A DNA stretch of 64,000 nucleotides from Pseudomonas agarici. Lineage in GTDB: Bacteria > Pseudomonadota > Gammaproteobacteria > Pseudomonadales > Pseudomonadaceae. Each line of letters opens with the position of its first letter. The first letter of the stretch is position 1. The translations under genes were made by a program, and so were the position numbers. The DNA lies in assembly GCF_900109755.1 (NCBI RefSeq), contig NZ_FOAR01000008.1:124001-188000 (forward strand). The letters run 5' to 3'. Below are positions 29,146 to 38,110 of this stretch, piece by piece. The notes below the pieces were generated by a model, which saw nothing but the letters and a program-made list of their open reading frames with translations, did not search any database and was not told the DNA's origin.

Positions 29146-30666
29146 CTATTTCGACTTCTTACTCTTCTTGTCATGCCGGTCGCGTTTTTCGAAGACGTCC
29201 TCTATCGCCTGGTTGATCGTGCGCAGTACCTTGACCCGTGCCCAGCGCTTGTCGTTGGCCTCCACCAGGGTCCACGGCGAGATCTCGGTGCTGGTACGGT
29301 CGACCATATCATCCACCGCCGCCCGGTAAAGATCCCACTTCTCACGATTGCGCCAATCGTCCTCGGTGATTTTGAAGCGCTTGAACGGAATCGCTTCGCG
29401 TTGTTGGAAACGCTCCAGTTGGGTTTGCTTGTCAATGGCCAGCCAGAACTTCACCACGATCACTCCAGCATTGCTCAACTGCTCCTCGAAGTCGTTGATC
29501 TCGCCGTAAGCGCGCAACCAGTCGCTGGTGCGGCAAAAACCTTCGACCCGCTCCACCAGCACCCGACCATACCAGGAACGGTCAAACACGGTGAACTTGC
29601 CCCGCGCCGGGATCTGCCGCCAGAAGCGCCACAGATAAGGCTGGGCCCGCTCGTCCTCACTGGGCGCGGCAATCGGCACGATGCTGTACTGGCGGGGGTC
29701 GAGAGCGGCGGCCAGACGGCGGATCGCACCGCCCTTACCCGCCGCGTCATTGCCCTCGAACACCGCGACAAGGGCGTGTTTGCGCATGCGCTTGTCGCGC
29801 ATCAGCCCCGACAGCCGCGCCTGCTCGGTGATCAGTTGCTCTTCATAATCCGCTTTCTCCAGGCTCAGGGTCATGTCCAGACTGGCGAGCAGACTCATCG
29901 AGTCGACACCCGTGGGCAGCGGCGCAGTATGAGTCGGTCGCGGTTCCACCTGAGAGGACTTCAACGCCGCCTGCAAACCTTCGAGGAGAATCTTCCCCAC
30001 CGTCAGGCTGCGGTAGTGCGGATCGTTGCCTTCGATCACATGCCAAGGGGCATAATCGCGACTGGTCCGGCGCAGCACCCGCTCACCGAAATGCACAAAG
30101 GTGTCGTAGGTCTGCGACTGTTGCCAATCCAGCGGGCTGAGGCGCCAGCTGTGCAGAGGATCATCCTGCAAGGCCTTGAGCCGGGCTTTCATCTGCTTCT
30201 TGGAAAGATGGAACCAGAACTTGAAGATCAGCGCGCCTTCATCGCAGAGCATCTGCTCCAGGCGCTCGACCCCGGCAATGGCCTGGTCGAGCACCGCGTC
30301 CTTGAACAGCTCGTGTACCCGTCCCTGCAGCATCTGGCTGTACCAGTTACCGAAAAACACCCCCATCCGCCCCTTGGCCGGGAGCTGCCGCCAGTAGCGC
30401 CAGGCAGGTGGGTGGGCCAGTTCTTCATCGGTCTGCTGATCGAAGGTGCGGACTTCGATCAGCCGCGGGTCCATCCATTCGTTGAGCAATTTGACGGTCT
30501 CGCCCTTGCCGGCGCCCTCGATGCCGTTGATCAGCACAATCACCGGGAAATGCTTACGCTGCTGCAATTCGAACTGAGCTTCGAGCAAGGCTTCGCGCAG
30601 GGCGGGCACCTGGGCGTCGAAGGTGTCTTTGTCGATGGCGTGACCGATTTCAGCGGATTCGAACAT
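29146..30666 (-). CDS. pap: Polyphosphate:AMP phosphotransferase (two-domain PPK2, class II)
   Basis: 506 residues made of two fused PPK2 domains. The N-terminal one has the P-loop GIEGAGKGE at residues 48-56 but a degenerate Walker B (FFGNWY); the C-terminal one has GNDAAGKGG near residue 300 and FDRSWYGRVLVERVEG, so catalysis is expected in the C-terminal half. This layout is that of class II PPK2 enzymes (PA3455 in P. aeruginosa), which phosphorylate AMP to ADP with polyphosphate. The C-terminal tail is Lys-rich. AAGGAGC precedes the ATG. Confidence 0.93.
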   Translation of the reverse strand: MFESAEIGHAIDKDTFDAQVPALREALLEAQFELQQRKHFPVIVLINGIEGAGKGETVKLLNEWMDPRLIEVRTFDQQTDEELAHPPAWRYWRQLPAKGRMGVFFGNWYSQMLQGRVHELFKDAVLDQAIAGVERLEQMLCDEGALIFKFWFHLSKKQMKARLKALQDDPLHSWRLSPLDWQQSQTYDTFVHFGERVLRRTSRDYAPWHVIEGNDPHYRSLTVGKILLEGLQAALKSSQVEPRPTHTAPLPTGVDSMSLLASLDMTLSLEKADYEEQLITEQARLSGLMRDKRMRKHALVAVFEGNDAAGKGGAIRRLAAALDPRQYSIVPIAAPSEDERAQPYLWRFWRQIPARGKFTVFDRSWYGRVLVERVEGFCRTSDWLRAYGEINDFEEQLSNAGVIVVKFWLAIDKQTQLERFQQREAIPFKRFKITEDDWRNREKWDLYRAAVDDMVDRTSTEISPWTLVEANDKRWARVKVLRTINQAIEDVFEKRDRHDKKSKKSK

Positions 30667-30802
30667 GGCGGGCTCCTTCCAGAATTGATCAAGGTTAGCG
30701 GATCAGACCGCCCCGAGGGTCAGTAAGTCCCTGACATTTGCCCTGCAATGTACTCCCGACCAATCGGCTAGAATGGCCGACTGTTTGTTCACGAGTTCCA
30801 CC

Positions 30803-32803
30803 ATGAGCCGCGTACCGCCTCACGCCCAGATCGACTGGGATGACCAAGGATTGCCTCACTCTCGGATGTTCGATGATGTATATTTTTCCGATGCTTCGGG
30901 TCTGGAGGAAACCCGTTATGTGTTTATCGAACAGAATCGCCTGAAAGAACGCTTTGAAACCCTGGAGCCGAACGGGCGGCTGGTGATCGGTGAAACAGGT
31001 TTCGGCACCGGGCTGAATTTTCTCTGCGCCTGGCAACTGTTCGAGCAGTGCGCGGTGTCGAGTGCGCGGCTGCATTTCGTCAGCGTCGAAAAGTACCCGC
31101 TGAGCCACGCCGACCTGCAACGGGCGCTGGCCCTCTGGCCCGAACTGGCAGCGTTTGCCGCACCGCTGCTCAAGCAGTACGTGGCGATCCATCCCGGTTT
31201 CCAGCGCCTGCTACTGGACAATGGCCGGGTCACCCTGACCTTGCTGATCGGTGATGTGCTGGAGCAATTGCCGCAACTGGACGCCCAGGTCGACGCTTGG
31301 TTTCTCGACGGCTTCGCTCCGGCGAAAAACCCCGGGATGTGGACCCCCGAGCTGTTCGCCGAACTGGCGCGACTGGCGGCTCCCGGTTCGACTATCAGCA
31401 CCTTTACCAGTACGGGTTGGGTCCGGCGCTCGCTGAACGCGGCCGGCTTCAAGATGAAACGCACGCCGGGCATCGGCCGTAAGTGGGAGATCCTGCGAGG
31501 CGAGTTCGCCGGCTGGCCGGCGGATGCCCCGGCACCGCTATCCCCCAAACCCTGGTTTGCTCGCCCAACTCCCCACTCCGGCGAACGCCGCGCCCTGGTG
31601 ATCGGCGGCGGCCTGGCCGGTTGTGCCAGCGCCGCGAGCCTGGCCGCCCGTGGCTGGCGAGTCTGCCTGCTGGAACGCCACGAGGCCTTGGCTCAGGAAG
31701 CCTCTGGCAACCCCCAGGGCGTGCTGTACCTCAAACTGTCGGCCCATGGCACGGCGCTGTCGCAACTGATTCTCAGCGGCTTCGGGTATACCCGACGTTT
31801 GCTCGAACAGTTGCACAAAGGTCTCGATTGGGACAGTTGCGGCGTACTGCAGTTGGCCTTCGACGAGAAGGAAGTCGAGCGTCAGGCGCAGTTGGCTGCT
31901 GCCTTCAGCCCGGAGTTGCTGCAGGTGCTGGATCGGGCCCAAGCGCAAGTCCGTGCCGGCGTGACGCTTGAACACGGTGGATTGTTTTTCCCGGAAGGCG
32001 GTTGGGTTCACCCGCCAGCCCTGTGTCATTGGCAGGCCGACCACCCGAACATTGACGTGCGTCCCTACAGTCATGCTGTCGAGCTGCGCCAGGTCGAGGG
32101 GCAATGGCAGGCCTGGGACGCCAATACCCTGCTGGGCGACGCCCCGGTGGTGATTCTCGCCGGAGCGGCCGAGGTGCGACGTTTCGCGGCTGGTGCGGCG
32201 TTGCCGCTCAAGCGCATTCGCGGGCAGATCACCCGCCTGGCGCAAACCGCTGACAGCGCCGTGTTGAACACCGTGGTCTGCGCCGAAGGTTATGTCGCGC
32301 CGGCACGCCTGGGTGAACATACGGTGGGGGCCAGCTTCGACTTCAAGAACGACGACCTGGCGCCGACCGCTGCCGAACACATCGGCAACCTGGCGTTATT
32401 ACAGGACATCTCGCCCGATCTGGCGACGCGCCTGAACGTCGCCGGGCAGGACCCGGCGCAGTTGCAAGGACGCGCCGCCTTTCGCTGCACCAGTTCCGAC
32501 TATCTTCCGATAGTCGGTCCGCTGGCCGATCCGAAAGCGTTTGCCGAGGCTTACGGCATCCTGGCCCGGGATGCCCGGCAGGTACCACAGGTGCCCTGCC
32601 CCTGGCTCGAGGGTCTCTACATCAACAGCGCTCATGGCTCGCGCGGCCTGATCAGCGCGCCACTCTGCGGCGAGCTGCTGGCCGCCTGGCTGGAGAACGA
32701 ACCGCTGGCGCTGCCACGCGGCGTAGCCGAGGCCTGTCATGCGAACCGCTTCGCCCTGCGGGCGCTGGTTCGAGGCAAACGCAAACCTGGGGCGAACGCC
32801 TAA
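30803..32803 (+). CDS. mnmC: Bifunctional tRNA 5-methylaminomethyl-2-thiouridine synthesis protein MnmC
   Basis: 666 residues from the ATG at 30803 (MSRVPPHAQIDWDDQG); the frame opens ten codons earlier without support. The N-terminal MnmD methyltransferase domain has GETGFGTGLNFLCAW and LDGFAPAKNPGMW. The C-terminal FAD oxidase domain (about 250-660) has IGGGLAGCASAASLA, with the ending INSAHGSRGL. The two halves remove the carboxymethyl group and then methylate to give mnm5s2U34 in tRNA. It converges with the toxin-like gene; the stops are 20 bp apart. Confidence 0.97.
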   Translation: MSRVPPHAQIDWDDQGLPHSRMFDDVYFSDASGLEETRYVFIEQNRLKERFETLEPNGRLVIGETGFGTGLNFLCAWQLFEQCAVSSARLHFVSVEKYPLSHADLQRALALWPELAAFAAPLLKQYVAIHPGFQRLLLDNGRVTLTLLIGDVLEQLPQLDAQVDAWFLDGFAPAKNPGMWTPELFAELARLAAPGSTISTFTSTGWVRRSLNAAGFKMKRTPGIGRKWEILRGEFAGWPADAPAPLSPKPWFARPTPHSGERRALVIGGGLAGCASAASLAARGWRVCLLERHEALAQEASGNPQGVLYLKLSAHGTALSQLILSGFGYTRRLLEQLHKGLDWDSCGVLQLAFDEKEVERQAQLAAAFSPELLQVLDRAQAQVRAGVTLEHGGLFFPEGGWVHPPALCHWQADHPNIDVRPYSHAVELRQVEGQWQAWDANTLLGDAPVVILAGAAEVRRFAAGAALPLKRIRGQITRLAQTADSAVLNTVVCAEGYVAPARLGEHTVGASFDFKNDDLAPTAAEHIGNLALLQDISPDLATRLNVAGQDPAQLQGRAAFRCTSSDYLPIVGPLADPKAFAEAYGILARDARQVPQVPCPWLEGLYINSAHGSRGLISAPLCGELLAAWLENEPLALPRGVAEACHANRFALRALVRGKRKPGANA

Positions 32804-32823
32804 ACCGTCGCTTCCATGGCGCA

Positions 32824-35800
32824 TCAGCGCGAGGCTGGATGCTCATCCAATTCGTGCTGGGTGAGCGCCTCAAGAAAGATTTTCTCCTCGGCGATGCGGG
32901 TCTCCATCAATATCGACAATCGTCGAGAGTACTGGTCACTGGGCATCAGCGGGGAATTGTTCAGCAACCGTTCCTCCTGATCATGAAACGGTTTGTTGAA
33001 ACGGATGAAATCGCGCTGATATTTCCTCTTCAGGTAGTCGATCCAGAAATCGCGCGAAGCAATGAAGGTCTTCAAGGCAGGCATATGTTCAGTTTGCCGG
33101 ATACGATTGCGCGCTGCCAGAATCTGTTCTTCGGTGACATTGGCAATGGACCTGAAAACCATTTCCTTCGGCTGCCCGGGCAAATACAGGGAACGCCCCA
33201 GACCGACCCTGTAGGCCAGATTCACTTCGACCTCATCGACAGGACTCGATGAGGGCGCTTCGGGCCTGTCGGACAGATCCCTGATGTGATCCCGGGCCAC
33301 CTCATCAATGCGCTCCAGGCGAAACAGACCGCGTGCCAGTTTCAGCAACTCCGTCGGTTCGTCGCTGCGGGACGCCAGGACGCGGGCCCTGGCCAACAAC
33401 ACACGGACTTCCAGGTGACTGAAATTTCGCGCCGCGCTGTCGACACAGGTCATCGGATTGGCCGCCAGGTCGAACAATTCAGTGCGCAATGTCGTGTCCT
33501 TGGTCGCGGCCTCCAGCACCTCCCAGACGCGTCGTGTCAAATCCGCTCGAATCTTCTGATACTCGGCACTGCCGCTCAGACGCGCCAATAGCAGGAAAAA
33601 CTCTTCGGACCCTTCCTCATGCCTCAAGTCGTGCCACAAGTCCCGCAGGGTGTCCCGACGCTCCCCGTCCGCAATGTCGGTCAGCCAACGCTGACGCGCG
33701 CTGTAGTCATCCAGCGCCAGCTCCGTATCTGGAATGCCGAAGCTGATTCCAAGGCGTTCCCGATAGGCGGCCAACAGATTCTGGTTGTCTACGGTAAAGG
33801 GATTGTTACGCAGGATGATCCGCCGATTGATCGGTGAAGGTGCCGTGTAGAGGCCCTGCGGCACGTTCTCGATGCGGTTGTCGCGCAGGTCCGCTTCGTA
33901 CAGGCGAACCCGTGTCAACAGCCCTGCGGGCAAACCATCGATCCCGGTTGAGCGCAACAGCAAGCGACGCAGGTGCGGCATTTGGCTGACATCCAGCAGA
34001 CGGACATCGAAATTACCATTCAGGTTCAGCACTTCAAGGTTGTGCAAGCTCGACAATACGTTGACCGAACCGGGGCTCAGCGTGATCCGGTTATCCTGTA
34101 GATACAGCTCCCTGAGCTGGCTCATATCGGCAATCGCACTCGGCGGAAACTCCAGCCGATTATTGTTCAATTCCAGTTTGCGCAAATTGGGAAAGTGCTC
34201 GAGAAAACTTTCGGGAATCCGATCCAGCCCCATGCTATTGAGCGAAAGCTCGGTGACATGATCAAAATTGATCCCGGAGGGTAGGCTCGGCAAACTACCG
34301 ACCCGCAAGCCGGCCAAGCTCAGGCTGCGACCGATGACCATACCACTCTCGTCATAGGTTTTGGGGGTTTGCCGGCGCCAACACCGCTCGATGATCGAGG
34401 CAGCCTGCTCACGGCTTTCGGCGATACCTCCCAGCCAGGCGTGCGTGCGAGTAGTCGCCTGTTCCCCTCGCCAGTCGAGCAGCGTCGAGCGCAACTTGCG
34501 CAGTTCATCTTCAAGGTCCTCCAATTGGCTTTTGACCAGCGCCGAATCCTCGCCCATGGAAAAAAGGAAGTTGCGCGCCTCCGGCTCGCACAAGTCCGGA
34601 TACAGCCGGGTCACTCTCCGCAGGCCACGTCGCGATCCATAGACGATGCCCCGCCTGACGCGCAAGCAACCCTGGGTGTCGCCATCGCGCCAGGCTGGCG
34701 AACGATAACCGGGCTTGCGCGCTGGTAGGCCAAGCTCCTCTTCGAGCAAGACACGTGGATGCGCCACCAAATTGGACATCAACTGCTTGTGCAGCAGGTC
34801 GGCCTCATCCAGCTTGATCGCCATGGCACTACGCTCGCTCAACCGCAAAGCACTCAGTACCGCGCCACTCAGAGCATCGGGGCGCGCGCGCGATCGCCCC
34901 AGGCTCAGGCCCTCGTTATCAAAGACCTGGTATCCCCGCGCGCTCCTGACCAGAACCCGACGCCTCGGTAAATCGTCAGTGCCCATCTTGAACAACAGCG
35001 AACCATCAAAATGCTCATGACGAATCTCCCAGAGCACGTCCGATGGCCATCCATTCATTGTTTTCGCCATAAGCAACTGCAACTTGGCGTTATCCAGACT
35101 GCCCTGGCTTTTGAGGAAACCTGTATCCAGCGCGTGGTTGAGCAGAATTTCACGTCGCCCCTCGTTCGCCGTTTCAACCAACGACAAAGGCACGCGATCA
35201 CGCCGATCCAATTGCTCTTTCACCACATCGCTCGTTTGTCCTAGGAGTTCACGCAGCACCCCGTTCGGTAAATCGGCAAAGCTTTGCCTGAAGTTCATCG
35301 GCAACCCGACATCCGTTACGCAGTACAAACGGTAAAGACGCTGGAACACCGCGAAGCGCTGCTCGCGTACCTGCTGGCGCAGCACTTCTTCCAGCAGTGC
35401 CGATACTTGCTCGGTGGACGCCCCTGGGCTGAGCAATGCCTGCTGATCCTGTATCGTCAGTTTGTTCCAAATGCCCCTCAGGCCGTCCGCCTCGAGGTCG
35501 CTGGCCCGCACCATCAGCCGATGCGGTTGCGTTGTCAGGTCCGCCCCATATTCACCCAGCGGTTTGTTCGCCGAATCAATGAGCATGATCGTGTGATCGC
35601 GGGGCCAATTCTTGAGGCCAGGCAAAATCTGCAACTTCAAATCCAACAAGCGCGCCGTGGCCGCCGCGGGCGCCTCGGCAGGCGCGAGCAGCCAACTCAA
35701 CTCGTTGTCCAACCTGAAACGCTGTATCGAGTCGAGCAAGGGAGCTGGGATCTTCGCATCGTTCGCGTGCATCCAACGCAACATCGATTCGTCGAGTCGA

Positions 35801-37695
35801 TGAATCAACAGGATATGCTCGATATTTTCATCGCTCAGCAAACGCACATCAGGCCCCAGGCGACGAAACAGATAAACCGGATCGTGCCATTGCAAGGGCC
35901 ATTCATGGGCCAGCCTCCAGGCTCCAGAGCCATTGTGTTCGAGCAAGGGTTCGTAGGCCGCCTCACGCAACGGATGCCGCAGGCGCCAGGCTCCCATGGA
36001 CTGATCCCAATAGGCCCGGTAAGGCTCGCCGGCGATATCCAGGTAACGATGTCCTTCCCCCGCATCTGCTTCCAGATAAAACCCCTCATGATCCAGCGCC
36101 TTGTCCGCAAGATCGGGAACGTCATGACGATAACTGCCCAGGTCGCTCTGCCACAACCGATAGCGACCATCGTTCGATCTGACCGGCACCAGGTCGTCGA
36201 AAAAACTCGAAGGTCGCTGGAAAAAGCCCTTGAGCGCCTTACTTCCCCAATGCATGGCCACACCCATTGCGACCATGGTCGCAATGTCCTCGGCAACCGA
36301 CATCATGTGCGTGATCGCCTCATCACGGTCACCATGCTGCCAATCCTGATACCCCTCATAGACCTCACTCAGCAGTTGTCCGACCGCGACCCCCATCATC
36401 AGCAAGCCGAGCCATGGATTGACGAAAGCGGCCAGGTTCAACAGCGTCATGCCCAACCCCGACAAAGACAGGTATAAGGCTTCGCGAGCATCCTGGTCGA
36501 CGTCTTCGGTCGGCACGGCCACATATCGCGCATCCGCCTGAAGCCGCAGGATCTGTTGTCGATAGAGATGGAAAAACAATTCATCGTCCAGCGGCATCAG
36601 CTTTAGCTGTAGATCAGCCGCAGGATTCAAGGACCTTGTGACCGCGCCGTCGGCACCTCGGGTCTCAACGGTCAACAGTTTCCTCAACCGCGACAGGAAA
36701 CCCGGCAAGTCCCGCTTGCTGACAAAAGCGCTAAAAAAGCGTTCATACGCCGGCTGCCAAAGGCGACGGCGTAGCTCCATCTGGAACGCGTCCAGCGAAG
36801 CATAGAGCTTGAAGCGCGTCAGCGGATCATTGGGAATATGCACCAGTACCCGATCTTTCATGCTCACGGGCTCGGTCGGTGGCGTGTTCTGCAACGTGAA
36901 CAGACAAATGCCCGACAAGGTCACACCGAGCATCTGCAATTCGTTGGCCACCATGCTCGAACCCTCTGCGACAAGGGTGACATTCAACTCGATCAACCTG
37001 CCGACCTGCTGACGAGCCGCGTCATCGATGTCTTTTTTCAGGTAGGCGATATGCGCGTCCACCAACATATCGGCTTTCTTTTGTTGCATGATCGTCGATT
37101 GGATTCGCAACGCATCGCTATCAGACTCCTCTTCGAGCGTCTCTTGGGTCTCGGAGAGATGAAAAAATTCGCACAGGTGTTGCTGGTAGAGTTTTCCCAG
37201 ATCGAGCCGACGCACCACTTCCATGAAAGCTTGTGGGGTGACTTCTGGCGCAATTGTCAAATTCCGATCCAGGCTGACATGGGATAGAGGGGGTAGACGC
37301 TCGTTCGCTTCGAAGTTGTGCAGCGCAGCCTCGAGTAAGCTGCGACGGGTATAAGTCATCGGAAAAAAGTAACCCGTCCCGACAGACGACGGCAGCGCGG
37401 GCCATCGATTGGCGACATTCAGTTTGCCGTGGTGAATATCCAACCCTGGGCCGAATCGCTGGTGCAGTGCGTTCTCCAGCAAAGGCGCAGAAAAATCCTC
37501 GATGCTTTTCAGATCCTTGAACCATAAGGACACTTGCTCCTTGAGGAGCTGACTGCGGCGTAGATCTTCGCGCAAACGCACGATATCTCCGGGCCGAGCC
37601 GCCAGCAACCACGGCGGAGCATGGGTATTGATCACCTCTTCGTTATAGCTCTGCTCACTCAGAACCGACGGAACAAAATGGGTAACGGCCGACAT
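32824..37695 (-). CDS. Large LRR protein with NEL-type (IpaH-like) E3 ubiquitin ligase domain; toxin/effector-like
   Basis: 1623 residues from ATG 37695 (MSAVTHFVPSV, AAAGGAAA upstream); the frame reaches 37812 without a family-like N-terminus. The N-terminal about 1000 residues resemble the dermonecrotic-toxin-like (DUF6543-type) region of Pseudomonas NEL proteins and include one strongly hydrophobic stretch (LSGLGMTLLNLAAF to MMGVAVGQLL, near residue 420-450). About six leucine-rich repeats follow at 1142-1290 (LRKLELNNNRLEFPP, LRELYLQDNRI). The C-terminal domain holds the NEL signature NPMTCVDSAARNFSHLE with the putative catalytic Cys1417 and an acid two residues later. NEL enzymes ubiquitinate eukaryotic host proteins after secretion. 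No secretion genes or signal peptide are nearby, so the delivery route and target are unknown. Confidence 0.85.
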   Translation of the reverse strand: MSAVTHFVPSVLSEQSYNEEVINTHAPPWLLAARPGDIVRLREDLRRSQLLKEQVSLWFKDLKSIEDFSAPLLENALHQRFGPGLDIHHGKLNVANRWPALPSSVGTGYFFPMTYTRRSLLEAALHNFEANERLPPLSHVSLDRNLTIAPEVTPQAFMEVVRRLDLGKLYQQHLCEFFHLSETQETLEEESDSDALRIQSTIMQQKKADMLVDAHIAYLKKDIDDAARQQVGRLIELNVTLVAEGSSMVANELQMLGVTLSGICLFTLQNTPPTEPVSMKDRVLVHIPNDPLTRFKLYASLDAFQMELRRRLWQPAYERFFSAFVSKRDLPGFLSRLRKLLTVETRGADGAVTRSLNPAADLQLKLMPLDDELFFHLYRQQILRLQADARYVAVPTEDVDQDAREALYLSLSGLGMTLLNLAAFVNPWLGLLMMGVAVGQLLSEVYEGYQDWQHGDRDEAITHMMSVAEDIATMVAMGVAMHWGSKALKGFFQRPSSFFDDLVPVRSNDGRYRLWQSDLGSYRHDVPDLADKALDHEGFYLEADAGEGHRYLDIAGEPYRAYWDQSMGAWRLRHPLREAAYEPLLEHNGSGAWRLAHEWPLQWHDPVYLFRRLGPDVRLLSDENIEHILLIHRLDESMLRWMHANDAKIPAPLLDSIQRFRLDNELSWLLAPAEAPAAATARLLDLKLQILPGLKNWPRDHTIMLIDSANKPLGEYGADLTTQPHRLMVRASDLEADGLRGIWNKLTIQDQQALLSPGASTEQVSALLEEVLRQQVREQRFAVFQRLYRLYCVTDVGLPMNFRQSFADLPNGVLRELLGQTSDVVKEQLDRRDRVPLSLVETANEGRREILLNHALDTGFLKSQGSLDNAKLQLLMAKTMNGWPSDVLWEIRHEHFDGSLLFKMGTDDLPRRRVLVRSARGYQVFDNEGLSLGRSRARPDALSGAVLSALRLSERSAMAIKLDEADLLHKQLMSNLVAHPRVLLEEELGLPARKPGYRSPAWRDGDTQGCLRVRRGIVYGSRRGLRRVTRLYPDLCEPEARNFLFSMGEDSALVKSQLEDLEDELRKLRSTLLDWRGEQATTRTHAWLGGIAESREQAASIIERCWRRQTPKTYDESGMVIGRSLSLAGLRVGSLPSLPSGINFDHVTELSLNSMGLDRIPESFLEHFPNLRKLELNNNRLEFPPSAIADMSQLRELYLQDNRITLSPGSVNVLSSLHNLEVLNLNGNFDVRLLDVSQMPHLRRLLLRSTGIDGLPAGLLTRVRLYEADLRDNRIENVPQGLYTAPSPINRRIILRNNPFTVDNQNLLAAYRERLGISFGIPDTELALDDYSARQRWLTDIADGERRDTLRDLWHDLRHEEGSEEFFLLLARLSGSAEYQKIRADLTRRVWEVLEAATKDTTLRTELFDLAANPMTCVDSAARNFSHLEVRVLLARARVLASRSDEPTELLKLARGLFRLERIDEVARDHIRDLSDRPEAPSSSPVDEVEVNLAYRVGLGRSLYLPGQPKEMVFRSIANVTEEQILAARNRIRQTEHMPALKTFIASRDFWIDYLKRKYQRDFIRFNKPFHDQEERLLNNSPLMPSDQYSRRLSILMETRIAEEKIFLEALTQHELDEHPASR

Positions 37696-38110
37696 TTCAA
37701 ATTTCCTTTTTTTAAGAGTCCGCCGCCCGCTGCTTTTCAGGGCGGCGACTATCGCTTCCAGCGTCTCGGTGCCACAGCGACCTATCGGCCTGGCGCCAAG
37801 CTCCTTACACAACGCCGTGCGCTGGGTCGCGGGACTCGGTCCAGGCGCTCTGGATCGTTGCCGTGACGATAGCAGTCCATTTGGCCAAAAAAATATAAAA
37901 AAATGTTTATTATCAACAAGTTAAATCAATAACTTCGATCAATCGAATAACCGGTTAATACCCTTTTCACAACCTCGCACCACACCGGCCACCTGCCGGG
38001 TTGGCCGGTTACGGCGCTGTTTATAATGGATTGATATAAAACTCCTCACTTCTCAGTGGGTCTGTTGCAGAGTCACGCCCCCTCCCCAACGGACAACCGG
38101 TAAGGAATTT
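37696..38110. promoter_or_regulatory. Divergent intergenic region between the NEL protein and the NAGGN operon
   Basis: 415 bp. The section 37880-37960 is strongly AT-rich, unlike its surroundings, and should hold the promoter of the NEL gene (minus strand). At 37934-37947 lies the palindrome TTCGAT-ca-ATCGAA. At 37984-38009 is ACCGGCCA-10 bp-TGGCCGGT. The plus-strand promoter of the NAGGN operon is proposed at 38001-38027. Confidence 0.5.
38001..38027 (+). promoter_or_regulatory. Candidate promoter of the NAGGN operon
   Basis: A perfect TATAAT at 38022-38027, 15 bp after a weak -35 (TTGGCC, 38001-38006). The -35 lies in the right arm of the inverted repeat 37984-38009, so a regulator bound there would block or replace sigma. 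About 83 bp of leader follow before the ATG at 38111. Confidence 0.5.

Noticed and set aside
29173..30726. 517-codon open frame on the plus strand
   Set aside because: Antisense to pap; same explanation.
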